NCBI GenBank assembly: GCA_003242275.1
Contig: QGUX01000037.1
Span: 1-17,055, forward strand
Reading direction: 5' to 3'
Length of the DNA stretch: 17,055 nucleotides
Source: Pseudomonadota bacterium
GTDB taxonomy: Bacteria; Pseudomonadota; Gammaproteobacteria; Steroidobacterales; Steroidobacteraceae
A program made the translations under genes and the position numbers. Positions 1 through 7,922 of this stretch are shown here, piece by piece; positions within the stretch are counted from its first letter, which is position 1, and the number at the start of each line of letters is the position of its first letter. Under the pieces are notes generated by a model. That model had not been told where the DNA came from. It was given only the letters and a program-made list of their open reading frames with translations, and ran no database searches.

Positions 1-37
1 TGAGAAGGGAAAGAGGGTCGTGGGAGCGGAGATTTGT

Positions 38-793
38 TCAAGAGGCAGGGGCGACGGATATAAGGGCGAGGCCCGCGTGGTGGCGATGCTGCGCAGCAAA
101 GCTGAACTCCATCAGGTTCCAGTCCCGCTCCCGCCGGTAGGTATAGGTGCGTCGGTACGGCTCGGCCAGTGCCTCCGGATCCTCCAGCGTCATCTCCAGC
201 ACCAGGGTATCCGGGTCGTCGGGCGAGAGCCGGAAGCGCTCGGTGATGCGCAGCTTGTCGCTGTGCTTCATGCCCTGCTCCAGCTCGGTGATGGTCTTGA
301 TGCCCACCGTGTCGACCACCAGCGTGTCGCCCTCCCAGCGGCCGATGGAGTGGCCGAAGATGCCCGGGTCCAGGTCCTCGGGATGGCCGCGGCCGTCGGT
401 GAAGATGGTGCGCGCCTGCATCCAGGCCTCGTGCAGGATGGTGACCCGGCCCGGCGTGAACAGGAACTCCAGCGGGTACTGCCCCGTTCCCATCATGCGC
501 GGCATGCCCGGCGGCATGCAGTTGGAGACGTCGCGGCGGGGCACGCCCTCGCGCTCCAGGTAGCGCTGCCATTCCCGGTACTGCTCCAGGTACGGGCCCT
601 TCAGCGCCGGCTGCTGGCGCGGCCCACCGGGGCCGCGCGCGAGCACCCACACGCCGCCCCAGTCCGGCAGGCGGTCCAGCGCCGCATACTGCCCGCGCGG
701 CCATGCCGCCCCCGTCTTCCCGGCCTCCCCGGCCAGCACCACCGTCCCGGCAAGCGCCAGGCATCCCACCAGAATCGCCCGCATGCGCGGCAT
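38..793 (-). CDS. exported IGRWEGD-family protein of unknown function
   Basis: This 251-residue protein has an N-terminal signal peptide (hydrophobic residues about 5-21, then AGEA). It starts at the ATG at 793 behind a G-rich ribosome-binding stretch; an in-frame Met4 is an alternative. Visible motifs are a PDWGGVW opening (43-49), a Cys-Met-Pro-Pro-Gly segment (92-96), and SIGRWEGDTLVVDT (149-162), the hallmark of a widespread uncharacterised exported family in high-GC proteobacteria and Acidobacteria. A paralogue lies at 9914-10771 and shares the SIGRWEGD core. The gene is divergent from the DUF6152 pair across 84 bp. The last ~20 residues after MEFSF look unlike what I recall of the family tail, and they lie at the contig edge, so the C terminus may be affected by poor end sequence. 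No catalytic function can be assigned. Confidence 0.75.
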   Translation of the reverse strand: MPRMRAILVGCLALAGTVVLAGEAGKTGAAWPRGQYAALDRLPDWGGVWVLARGPGGPRQQPALKGPYLEQYREWQRYLEREGVPRRDVSNCMPPGMPRMMGTGQYPLEFLFTPGRVTILHEAWMQARTIFTDGRGHPEDLDPGIFGHSIGRWEGDTLVVDTVGIKTITELEQGMKHSDKLRITERFRLSPDDPDTLVLEMTLEDPEALAEPYRRTYTYRRERDWNLMEFSFAAQHRHHAGLALISVAPAS

Positions 794-807
794 GTGAACC
801 CCCCGGA

Positions 808-835
808 TTCCCTGCTTCGGTCAGCAGGATATACT
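808..835 (+). promoter_or_regulatory. candidate sigma70-type promoter for the DUF6152 pair
   Basis: TATACT at 830-835 matches five of six bases of the -10 consensus. TTCCCT at 808-813, a weak -35 (three of six), sits 16 nt upstream. It lies 42 nt before the ATG at 878, in the only gap between two divergent genes. The -10 is embedded in a small inverted repeat (GCAG, six bases, CTGC), which could be an operator or chance. No convincing promoter was found for the divergent minus-strand gene. Confidence 0.25.
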
Positions 836-877
836 GCCTGTATCGTTGTGCAATCCAGATGACGGGGGATCGACAGG

Positions 878-1306
878 ATGGGAATTCTGCAGCGAAGCGC
901 GCTCCTGCTGGGGTTGCTGGTCGCCGGTAGCGCGGCTGCCCACCACTCCTTCGCCATGTTCGACCAGAGCCAGCGCGTGACCGTGAAGGGCAAGGTCACG
1001 GAGTTCCAGTGGACCAACCCGCACGCCTTCATCCAGATGAGCGTGACGGGTACCGACGGCAAGGCCGAGGAATGGTCCATCGAGCTCAACAGCCCCAACA
1101 ACCTGCGCCGCCAGGGCTGGAAGTCCACCAGCCTGAAGGCCGGGGACGAGGTGACGCTGGTGATGTTCCCGCTGCGCGACCTGTCGGGCCACAAGGGCGG
1201 GCTGTTCATCGAGGTCACGCTGCCCGACGGCACGGTGCTGAAGGAGGCCGCCTTCTCGGGCAACCGGGGCCCCGTCAACGTCCCGACCACCACGCCGGCC
1301 CAATAA
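878..1306 (+). CDS. DUF6152 family exported protein (first copy)
   Basis: A 142-residue protein with signal peptide 1-21 (LLLGLLVAGSAAA), followed by HHSFAMFD. The core blocks are GKVTEFQWTNPH (38-49), EEWSIELNSPNNL (64-76), RRQGWKSTSLKAGDEV (77-92) and PLRD (98-101). These are the signature blocks of the DUF6152 family, small secreted proteins of unknown role. If signal peptidase cuts after the Ala-Ala-Ala, the mature chain starts His22-His23, with a further conserved His49. It carries a C-terminal extension of about 20 residues that the second copy lacks. The ATG at 878 follows a GACAGG-type ribosome-binding site. The second DUF6152 gene follows after 26 nt, so the two are likely co-transcribed. 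Confidence 0.9.
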   Translation: MGILQRSALLLGLLVAGSAAAHHSFAMFDQSQRVTVKGKVTEFQWTNPHAFIQMSVTGTDGKAEEWSIELNSPNNLRRQGWKSTSLKAGDEVTLVMFPLRDLSGHKGGLFIEVTLPDGTVLKEAAFSGNRGPVNVPTTTPAQ

Positions 1307-1332
1307 TTCGTACGTACTTCCGGAGTCTGATC

Positions 1333-1701
1333 ATGAACCGCATGCTCGCCCGCATCCTACTGGCCCTGGCACCACTGGCCCTCGCGCCGGCCGCCCTCGC
1401 CCATCACTCTGGCGCGATGTTCGACTCGGAGCGCACCCAGACCATCAAGGGCAAGGTCACCGAGTTCAACTGGGTCAACCCGCACAGCTCCTTCAAGGTC
1501 GAGGTGACCGGCCCGGACGGCAAGACCGAGATCTGGGCCATCGAGATGAACACGCCGCAGAACCTGGTGCGCAACGGCTGGAAGCGCACCACCATCAAGC
1601 CGGGTGACGAGGTGGAGGTGGTGGTGCGACCGCTGCGCGACGGCAAGCCCGGCGGTTCCTACATCTCCATCACCCTGGCGGACGGCACCAAGCTGAACTG
1701 A
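1333..1701 (+). CDS. DUF6152 family exported protein (second copy)
   Basis: A 122-residue paralogue of the preceding gene. It has signal peptide 1-23 ending ALA, then HHSGAMFD, GKVTEFNWVNPH (40-51), IWAIEMNTPQNL (67-78), GWKRTTIKPGDEV (82-94) and PLRDG (100-104). The start at 1333 is preceded by GGAG about 8 nt upstream, which decides it over the much longer open frame running in from 1009. The two copies share most core residues but differ in signal peptide and tail, consistent with an old tandem duplication. Its stop lies only 9 nt from the stop of the convergent TonB receptor gene, and no terminator hairpin is visible between them. Function unknown. Confidence 0.9.
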   Translation: MNRMLARILLALAPLALAPAALAHHSGAMFDSERTQTIKGKVTEFNWVNPHSSFKVEVTGPDGKTEIWAIEMNTPQNLVRNGWKRTTIKPGDEVEVVVRPLRDGKPGGSYISITLADGTKLN

Positions 1702-1710
1702 GCGGCAGGC

Positions 1711-4131
1711 TCACCGCGCGCCGGCCAGCACCAGTGTCCAGGTGAGCTGGAAGCTGCGCGGAGCGCCGGCGGCGTAGGATGCCGGGCCGGCGATCGACGT
1801 CCCGATGGCGCCCAGGTAGCGTCGGTCGAACAGGTTCAGCACGTTCAGCTGCAGGCTCGAGGCGCTGCCACGCAGCGCGAATTCCCAGGTGGCATCGAGG
1901 TCCACCAGCGTGTACGAGCCGGCCTTCTCCGTGTTCACGTCATTGGACCAGCGGCTGCCCACGTACTTGGCCTGCAGGCCCAGCGCCGCCTCTCCCGCCT
2001 GGTACTGCAGCCGCGCGCCGAGCATCAGCTCCGGCGTATCCACCAGCTCCTTGCCGGCCGTGGCCGCGAGGGTGGCTGCGTCGAGCCGGATGTCCTGCTG
2101 CATGCGGCTGTGGATGAACGAGGCCGTGCCGTACACGGACAGGCCCGGCAATGGCGTCATGCCGGCCGCCGCGTCGATGCCCCACAACCTCACCCTGCCG
2201 ACATTGCGGTCGGTGATGATGCCCTGCTCCTGGTCCCAGGCGCTGACAATGCGGTTGGCATAGCGGGTCTTCCACAGCGTGGCCGCGCCGAGCAGCGCGC
2301 TGCCCTGGTGGCGATACCCCAGCTCCCAGGTGTGGGTGGTCTCCGGCCGCGCGTCGACGACCTGCAGGCTGTAGAGATTGTCGGTGCGGGGCGCGGACAA
2401 TCCCCTGGCGTAACTGAGGAAGACCTGGCCGGCGCCGCCCCGGGGCAGCAGCGCGACGCCGACGTTGGGAAGCAGCCGGTCGTACTTGCGGGTGCCATCG
2501 TAGGGCCGCACGTAGGCGGCATCGCCGCTGCCGGCCAGGCGCACGTGGCCCTGCGCATCGGCAGGGCCGTCCTCGGCCTGGGTGGTGCACCAGGGATCTC
2601 CGCCGGGATGGGATACGGGTGTGTAGCAGTACTGGTGGAGTTCGCGCCTGAAGAACGGCGCGCGCACGCCGGCGTTGAGCCGCAGGCGGCCGTCAAGGTA
2701 CCTGCCCGAATAGCCCAGCGAGACCTGGTGCAGCAGCGCGATGGACTTGCGGTCGCGACGGCGCAGCAGGCTGCCATCGGCCGTCGGTACCGGCCTGCCC
2801 TTGAAGCCGCCGAACAGGTTCTCCGGATCACCGTGGGCGTCCAGGTGCCCCGCCTCGCCGGTCTGGCGATGCCAGGCGCGGTCGAAGGTGTAGGAAAGGC
2901 GCAGCAGGCCGCCCGGCGCCACCTCCCACAGCAACGCGGTATTCAGGCCGTAGCGCCGGGTACGGGTGTTGTTGGGCGTGTACAGCGCGATACGGTCGAT
3001 GACGTCGCCGTCACCGTTGAGGTCCACGCCGGGCACCATCGGGTCGCCCCGCAACCGCATGTCATCCTCCGGCACGACCGTGTAGCCGCCGCCATTGGCC
3101 AGCACGTACTGGAAGGAAGGATCGAAGGTCAGGCGCAGGCCCCTGCCGATGCGGAAACTGGAATGACCGCGGATGTTGCCGGTGTCGGAGGGATTGATGC
3201 GGACATTGTAGTAGCTGCTGCAGGAATGGGCGGGATCGCCCTCGTCCTGGACGCTGCCGTTGGCGGGCGCCGGCCTTGCGCAGGTGGGTGAATTGTCGAA
3301 GTCCCAGCCCTGCTCGCGGAACTGCGCCGCCGTGGCGTTGCGGTAGAAATGGCTGCGGCCGCGGTTGAAGTGCACGGCCAGGCTGACGAAATCCCCGTCG
3401 CGCAGGTCCTGCAGCAGGCGCGCGTTGAACTGCTGGCGGCGCAGGCGCCCCGGGCCCCTGAACTTGTCGTACTCCTGCAGCGACCAGGTCGCGTACGCGG
3501 TGGTGTTCCAGGGTCCGAACTCGCCCGTATCGCCGCGCAGGAACAGCCGCCTGAAGGAATCGCTGCCGATGCTGGGCCTGAGCATCAGTGCCGCCTGGCG
3601 TGCCGGGGCCGCCATCAGCAGGTTGATGGTGCCGCCGGTGGCCGACGCGGTCGGGCTGTCCACGTCCGTGGTGCCGAGGTTCACCGATGCCGTCCTGATG
3701 ATCTCCGGATCCAGGAGCTGTCCGGTGTAGATGGCGTAGTTACCGCTGTCGTTGAGCTGGATGCCATCGACCATCAGCGAGATGCGGTTGCCGTCGAAGC
3801 CGCGCATGCGCAGGTTGCCGCCGCTGGCGCCCCAGGCATCGGCATTCGTGAAGTTGAGGCCGGGCACCAGGTTCAGGGACTGCGCGACGCTCTGGCCGGC
3901 CGGTTGCGTGAGCAGGTAGGCATTGTCCACGGTGGACCTGGAGCGCGTGCCCTCCCCGCTTCCGGCCAGAGCGGCGCCCGAAGCGCTGTACGGCGCCGAC
4001 ACCGTGATCTCCTGCAGTTCATCCAGCGTGCCCTCCTCGATCCGCGTGGCGGTCGACTGGGCATGGGCGGCGCAAACGGCAAGGGCCGCGCCAGCCGCCA
4101 CCGGCGCGCGCCTGCAAAGGCGGCGGCACAT
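1711..4131 (-). CDS. TonB-dependent outer-membrane receptor
   Basis: With the ATG at 4131 the product is 806 residues, normal for the family. An upstream in-frame TTG at 4155 would add eight residues; the ATG is preferred because a GGGGGGAG ribosome-binding site lies 11 nt upstream of it. Features in order are a signal peptide to about residue 25 (AHAQ), a likely TonB box (EITVSAP, 41-47), a plug domain at about 60-175 with LRMRGFDGNRISLMVDG (107-123) and ATGGTINLLM (164-173), then a long beta-barrel ending in an amphipathic aromatic strand (RSFQLTWTLVL). Cysteine pairs and a DxNxDGD-type loop (VDLNGDGDVID) lie in predicted extracellular loops. It would import a ligand across the outer membrane using TonB/ExbBD energy. 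The substrate cannot be told from sequence. It lies 75 nt downstream of the kinase/regulator gene on the same strand. Confidence 0.93.
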   Translation of the reverse strand: MCRRLCRRAPVAAGAALAVCAAHAQSTATRIEEGTLDELQEITVSAPYSASGAALAGSGEGTRSRSTVDNAYLLTQPAGQSVAQSLNLVPGLNFTNADAWGASGGNLRMRGFDGNRISLMVDGIQLNDSGNYAIYTGQLLDPEIIRTASVNLGTTDVDSPTASATGGTINLLMAAPARQAALMLRPSIGSDSFRRLFLRGDTGEFGPWNTTAYATWSLQEYDKFRGPGRLRRQQFNARLLQDLRDGDFVSLAVHFNRGRSHFYRNATAAQFREQGWDFDNSPTCARPAPANGSVQDEGDPAHSCSSYYNVRINPSDTGNIRGHSSFRIGRGLRLTFDPSFQYVLANGGGYTVVPEDDMRLRGDPMVPGVDLNGDGDVIDRIALYTPNNTRTRRYGLNTALLWEVAPGGLLRLSYTFDRAWHRQTGEAGHLDAHGDPENLFGGFKGRPVPTADGSLLRRRDRKSIALLHQVSLGYSGRYLDGRLRLNAGVRAPFFRRELHQYCYTPVSHPGGDPWCTTQAEDGPADAQGHVRLAGSGDAAYVRPYDGTRKYDRLLPNVGVALLPRGGAGQVFLSYARGLSAPRTDNLYSLQVVDARPETTHTWELGYRHQGSALLGAATLWKTRYANRIVSAWDQEQGIITDRNVGRVRLWGIDAAAGMTPLPGLSVYGTASFIHSRMQQDIRLDAATLAATAGKELVDTPELMLGARLQYQAGEAALGLQAKYVGSRWSNDVNTEKAGSYTLVDLDATWEFALRGSASSLQLNVLNLFDRRYLGAIGTSIAGPASYAAGAPRSFQLTWTLVLAGAR

Positions 4132-4206
4132 GGATTTCAGAACTCCCCCCGGCAATGTCGTCCTGGCTCCCGTGGCGCGAGGATGGCGGCCCCTCTCCGT
4201 CCCACC

Positions 4207-6732
4207 TCAACCAGCGCCAGCGGTTTGCGGCCCGGCTTCGCTGCGCGCCGCGCCGGCCAGGGACTGTGTCAATGCGTCGCGAAAGTCCTGGGCGGCCAGG
4301 TTGTCCTCGCCGAAACCCAGCCGCAGGCTGCCTTCGGCGCGCTGCAGGTACTCGAGCCCGAGGGCCCGGTCGCCGCACTCGTATTCACGCAGGCCGAGGT
4401 TGCCGGTCTCGATCAGCGTCGCCTGCATCTCCTCGCCGAACTCCTGCAACATGCCCTCATGCACTTCCCGGGCCAGTCCCAGCGCAGCCGGACAGTTGCC
4501 CAGGGCGTCGTGGATGCTGGCCACCAGCGACTTCTGCACCAGCGGCAGGTAGTTGCGCGCCCCCAGGAACCGGCTGCTGGTCTGGGCCGCCTCCTGCGCC
4601 AGGGGCAACGCCTCGGCATGGCGGCCGAGGTCGTGCAGGGCGCCAGCCTCGGCCGCCTGGAACAACGCCATGCCGACCGCGCCGACCTGTTGCAACTCCA
4701 TCAGTGGATCGGCACGCACCGCCCGCAGCCACTCGAGCACTTCATCCGGCCGGCCGGCCCGCCGCAGGGCATCGGCGACATTGGCGCGGATCAGCGCCGC
4801 GATGCCGGCATCCTCCGGCAGGACCCGCCGCTGCAATCCGTCGGCGCGGCGCAGGGCCGCAAGCGCCGGTTCCACCCGCAACTGGCGCAGCTCGAGGATG
4901 CCCCGCTCCAGCGCCGCCTGCAGCGCCAGCGGATGGTCCTGCTCCAGCCTTGCGCCGAGCAGCCGGTCGGTTTCCGCCAGCAGTGCCCGGGCCTCGGCGA
5001 AGCTCTCCGGCGTCTGCACGTAGGCCAGCGTCCGGACCAGCGCATAGCGGGTCCGGATGGTCAGCTCGTGATCCTCCCCGAAGGCCTCGGCATAGCCGCG
5101 CACGGCCGTGCGGTATTCGGCCACGCCACGCACGGCATCCCCCAGGTTGCGCCACGACCTGCCCAGCAGGCTGTGGATGTCGCCGCGCACTTCCGGGTCC
5201 GGAGACAGGTAGCCATTGCCGGGCACCGAGGCGAACCCGAGCATGTCGCGGATGGTGGCGTCGTTGCCGTGCCCGCTGTTGCCGGTGCTGATGGCGCTGA
5301 GCGCGTGGTCGAGGAAACGCACCATGGCCTCCGCCCGCGCGAATTGCCGCTGCGCGATGTGGCGCTGCTGCTCGCTTCGCCACCACAGCAGGCTGCTGCA
5401 GGTCGCGCCCACCGCCAGCACCACCATGGCCGCGATCACCCAGGGACGGCGCGCGCGATTGCGCTCCAGTGTCCGGCGCAGCGCCGCCGCGGCCCGCTCC
5501 CCGGCCTCCCGGCGCTCGCGCTCCGCGTGCCGCTGCGGCAGGCGCCGCAGGCGGTCGGCCAGTTCGGCGGCGTTGGCCAGGCGGCGGGCCGGATCGCTGT
5601 CGGTGGCCTCGGCGATGTCCTGGCGCAGCAACGGATCATCGATCTCGCGTTCCCAGCCCGGCGCCATGGGCCGGCGGAAGTCGCCCGCCAGCAGCTGGTA
5701 GAGGATCACGCCCAGCGCATAGATGTCGCTGCGCACCGTGGGCGGTTCCCCCGCGATCAGCTCCGGTGCCAGGTACAGCGGCGTGCCCGAACCTGAATCC
5801 TCGTGGCGCTCCACGGTCAGTCCCAGCCGCGTGATCCCCAGCTCCTCCAGCCGCTCGGGCTGCAGCAGGCGGCTGCTGCCGAAGTCGGTGAGCCGGGGCC
5901 TCCAGCCCCCGCCATCCGGCGCCGCGAGGATATTGGCGGGCTTGAGGTCCTTGTGCAGCACGCCCACGCTGTGCGCCGCGGCGATGGCATCGGCGATCCG
6001 GGCGAAGAAGGCGATGCGCTCGCTGCGATCCATGGCCGCGAGGTGGCCGTTCCCGGCCGCCCACTCCGGCAGGGCCTCGCCGCCGTACTCGCACTCGAGG
6101 AAGAACGGCGGGGACTCGAAGTTCCAGTCGTACACGCGCACGAAGTCGTCGCGTTCCCCCAGGGTGTCGCGCAGCACCCGCATCATGGTGGCTTCGCGCT
6201 TGATGGCGCCGAGCTGCTCGCCATCCAGGCTGAACTTGAACACGCGCACATCGCGGCTGCGCGGTTGCCGGGCCAGCCAGACCTCGCTGCCCAGCGTGCG
6301 TCCCAGCGGACGTTCCAGCAGGAAGCTCTCGCGGCCCGGGACCGCGGCGCCCGACCTCAGCTCCAGCGGGCTGACGAACACCCGCCCCACCGCGATCCGC
6401 TGCAGCTGCCCGTCGAAGCGGTAGCCCACGCGGGGCACGGTGGTGATGCGGGCGGCATTCTCCTCGCCCAATGCGCCGCGCAGCTTGGCGACGGCGTTGG
6501 CCAGCACGTTCTCGACCGTCGGGCGGCCCTTCCAGACGACTTCCAGCAGCTCTTCCTTGGTGACGACCTCGCCCGGCCGCGACAGCAGCAGGGCGAGGAT
6601 CTCCAGCGGCTTGCGCTGCACCTCCACCGGCAGGCCCGATACGCACAGGTCGAAGCGGGCCTCGTCGAACTCGGCGGTCCCGAAGCGGAACCGGAACTGC
6701 GGAAGCTGGGATTCCCCGCCGTGGCTGCTCAT
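4207..6732 (-). CDS. membrane-tethered winged-helix / Ser-Thr kinase / TPR regulator
   Basis: An 841-residue multidomain protein from the ATG at 6732. An in-frame ATG at 6783 would add 17 residues, but those codons are A/T-rich and unlike the rest of the gene. Order (numbering from 6732): OmpR/PhoB-type winged helix about 13-108 with an RVGYRFDG end; Ser/Thr kinase about 136-400 with Lys166 (VFKF), HKDLKPANIL (catalytic Asp262, Asn267), DFG (283-285), SGTPLYLAPE (315-324) and IYALGVILYQLLAGD; one transmembrane helix about 431-451; then TPR-like helices to the C terminus. The DNA-binding and kinase domains would be cytoplasmic and the TPRs periplasmic, a ToxR/CadC-like layout plus a kinase. 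The HKD in place of HRD suggests a non-RD kinase. All core catalytic residues appear present. It precedes the TonB receptor gene and diverges from the lipoprotein operon, so either could be its target. Confidence 0.9.
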   Translation of the reverse strand: MSSHGGESQLPQFRFRFGTAEFDEARFDLCVSGLPVEVQRKPLEILALLLSRPGEVVTKEELLEVVWKGRPTVENVLANAVAKLRGALGEENAARITTVPRVGYRFDGQLQRIAVGRVFVSPLELRSGAAVPGRESFLLERPLGRTLGSEVWLARQPRSRDVRVFKFSLDGEQLGAIKREATMMRVLRDTLGERDDFVRVYDWNFESPPFFLECEYGGEALPEWAAGNGHLAAMDRSERIAFFARIADAIAAAHSVGVLHKDLKPANILAAPDGGGWRPRLTDFGSSRLLQPERLEELGITRLGLTVERHEDSGSGTPLYLAPELIAGEPPTVRSDIYALGVILYQLLAGDFRRPMAPGWEREIDDPLLRQDIAEATDSDPARRLANAAELADRLRRLPQRHAERERREAGERAAAALRRTLERNRARRPWVIAAMVVLAVGATCSSLLWWRSEQQRHIAQRQFARAEAMVRFLDHALSAISTGNSGHGNDATIRDMLGFASVPGNGYLSPDPEVRGDIHSLLGRSWRNLGDAVRGVAEYRTAVRGYAEAFGEDHELTIRTRYALVRTLAYVQTPESFAEARALLAETDRLLGARLEQDHPLALQAALERGILELRQLRVEPALAALRRADGLQRRVLPEDAGIAALIRANVADALRRAGRPDEVLEWLRAVRADPLMELQQVGAVGMALFQAAEAGALHDLGRHAEALPLAQEAAQTSSRFLGARNYLPLVQKSLVASIHDALGNCPAALGLAREVHEGMLQEFGEEMQATLIETGNLGLREYECGDRALGLEYLQRAEGSLRLGFGEDNLAAQDFRDALTQSLAGAARSEAGPQTAGAG

Positions 6733-6927
6733 CTCCTTCCCTGATCGGATCCTGTTGGTGTTCTTTTTCTCTCCTGTTCCCATCTTCCATCACAAGTTCC
6801 CGTGGCCACAGGCCTTTCCGGGCCGGGTTAGGAATTGGTGAGGGCGGAGTGAGGACAGTGTCGTTGCCTTCCTGCTCCATTGCCACCGATCCGGACCGGA
6901 AGGATGCAGGGAAGGGGCAAGGGGAAC
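6733..6927. other. divergent intergenic region between regulator and lipoprotein operon
   Basis: This 195-bp region separates the kinase/regulator start from the first lipoprotein start and must hold promoters in both directions. It includes a pyrimidine-rich plus-strand stretch at about 6733-6792 and a perfect short palindrome (TCCGG, A, CCGGA) at 6890-6900, a possible operator. The lipoprotein gene has a clear ribosome-binding site (AAGGGG) just before 6928. I could not identify convincing -35/-10 pairs, so this is a pointer to where control elements should be, not a mapped promoter. Confidence 0.3.
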
Positions 6928-7908
6928 ATGCGAACGTGGATGCTGGCAGTTGCGCTGGTGGGGGGATGCACCCTGGGAGGTTGTGGTTCCGGGAAGGGTG
7001 CGGCGGACACCAGCGGGGCGCCCTCTGCGGCGGCCAAGCCGGCTTCGGGCAACGCTACCGCATTGCAGGTCGCGGCGGAAGCCCGCGGCAAGGTCAAATG
7101 CCCTGCCAGGACCAGTTCGCCGCCGCGACCCGCCAACGCGCCGGTGGATGACGTGGTGGGCGTACGTCCCGGCATGGGCTATGACGAGGCGGTGCAGCTG
7201 GTGCTGTGCTCGCACGAGCTGCTGGTCGTGACGGAATCCCGCCGCGGTTTCGATATCCAGACCTACGGCCAGAAGCTGCGCCAGGGGTTCGAGGCGAATT
7301 TTGCCCGGGAACGCGTGCAGAAGAACCCGCAGGACATCATGCGCGAGATGCAGGACGCCGCCATGGCCCGCAGCACCAACCGGGTGGTGCGCGAGGCGAA
7401 GGCCGGGGAATCCCGCTGGTACGTGGCGACCATGGGCCTGCCCGGCCAGGAGAAGGTCATCAGCGTCGCCCGCGAGGAATGGTTCGAGGCGGGGCGCCAG
7501 CCCACCATCGCAGGCGTCGAACAGGCGCTGACCGCCAAGTACGGGCCACCCACGCGGAAGATGCCGGCCAGGCCCGGCGTACCGCACCACCAGCTGTACT
7601 GGGCCCATGACCTCAGGCATCGGCCAATCACCGAATCCTCGCCGCTTTTCCACCTCTGCTCGGCCGTAGCCAGCCCTGACGCGGGCAACCATTTCTCGCC
7701 GGATTGCGGCATCGTGGTCGCGGCGGCCGTCCGTCCCCTGCGCGACAATCCCGACCTGGCCGAGTACCTGCAGGTCGCGGTGGTCGACCAGGCCGGCGGC
7801 TACCAGGCCATCACCGAAACCGAGCGGGCGCTCGGGCAGCTGGATGCGCAGCGGCGCAGGCAGGAAGTGGAGCAGGCGTCGAAGAACGCCAGTGCGCCCA
7901 CGCTGTAA
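6928..7908 (+). CDS. lipoprotein of unknown function, first gene of envelope operon
   Basis: A 326-residue protein from the ATG at 6928, chosen because AAGGGG lies just upstream and the chain then begins with a classic lipoprotein signal: MRTWMLAVALVGGC then TLGGC. Cys19 (LGGC) or Cys14 (VGGC) could be the lipidated residue. A low-complexity Ala/Ser/Gly linker follows to about residue 45, then a soluble domain with DDVVGVRPGMGYDEAVQLVL and, later, ALTAKYGPPT, patterns seen in several uncharacterised envelope proteins. Cysteines are sparse (including HLCSAV and PDCG). It is first of a co-directional trio; the next gene starts 14 nt after its stop. No enzymatic motif was recognised. Confidence 0.8.
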   Translation: MRTWMLAVALVGGCTLGGCGSGKGAADTSGAPSAAAKPASGNATALQVAAEARGKVKCPARTSSPPRPANAPVDDVVGVRPGMGYDEAVQLVLCSHELLVVTESRRGFDIQTYGQKLRQGFEANFARERVQKNPQDIMREMQDAAMARSTNRVVREAKAGESRWYVATMGLPGQEKVISVAREEWFEAGRQPTIAGVEQALTAKYGPPTRKMPARPGVPHHQLYWAHDLRHRPITESSPLFHLCSAVASPDAGNHFSPDCGIVVAAAVRPLRDNPDLAEYLQVAVVDQAGGYQAITETERALGQLDAQRRRQEVEQASKNASAPTL

Positions 7909-7922
7909 GGGGCACGGGCGCG

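Noticed and set aside
3349..5796. Very long plus-strand open frame opposite the TonB receptor and kinase genes
   Set aside because: It runs antisense across two genes with clear domains and conserved motifs. Its translation is Arg/Gln/Ala/Gly-rich with no recognisable motif, as expected for a shadow frame in GC-rich DNA.
5636..6886. Alternative minus-strand frame overlapping the kinase N terminus
   Set aside because: It is a +1 reading of the kinase gene with Arg/Gly/Ala-rich product and no motifs; the kinase frame has all domain signatures.
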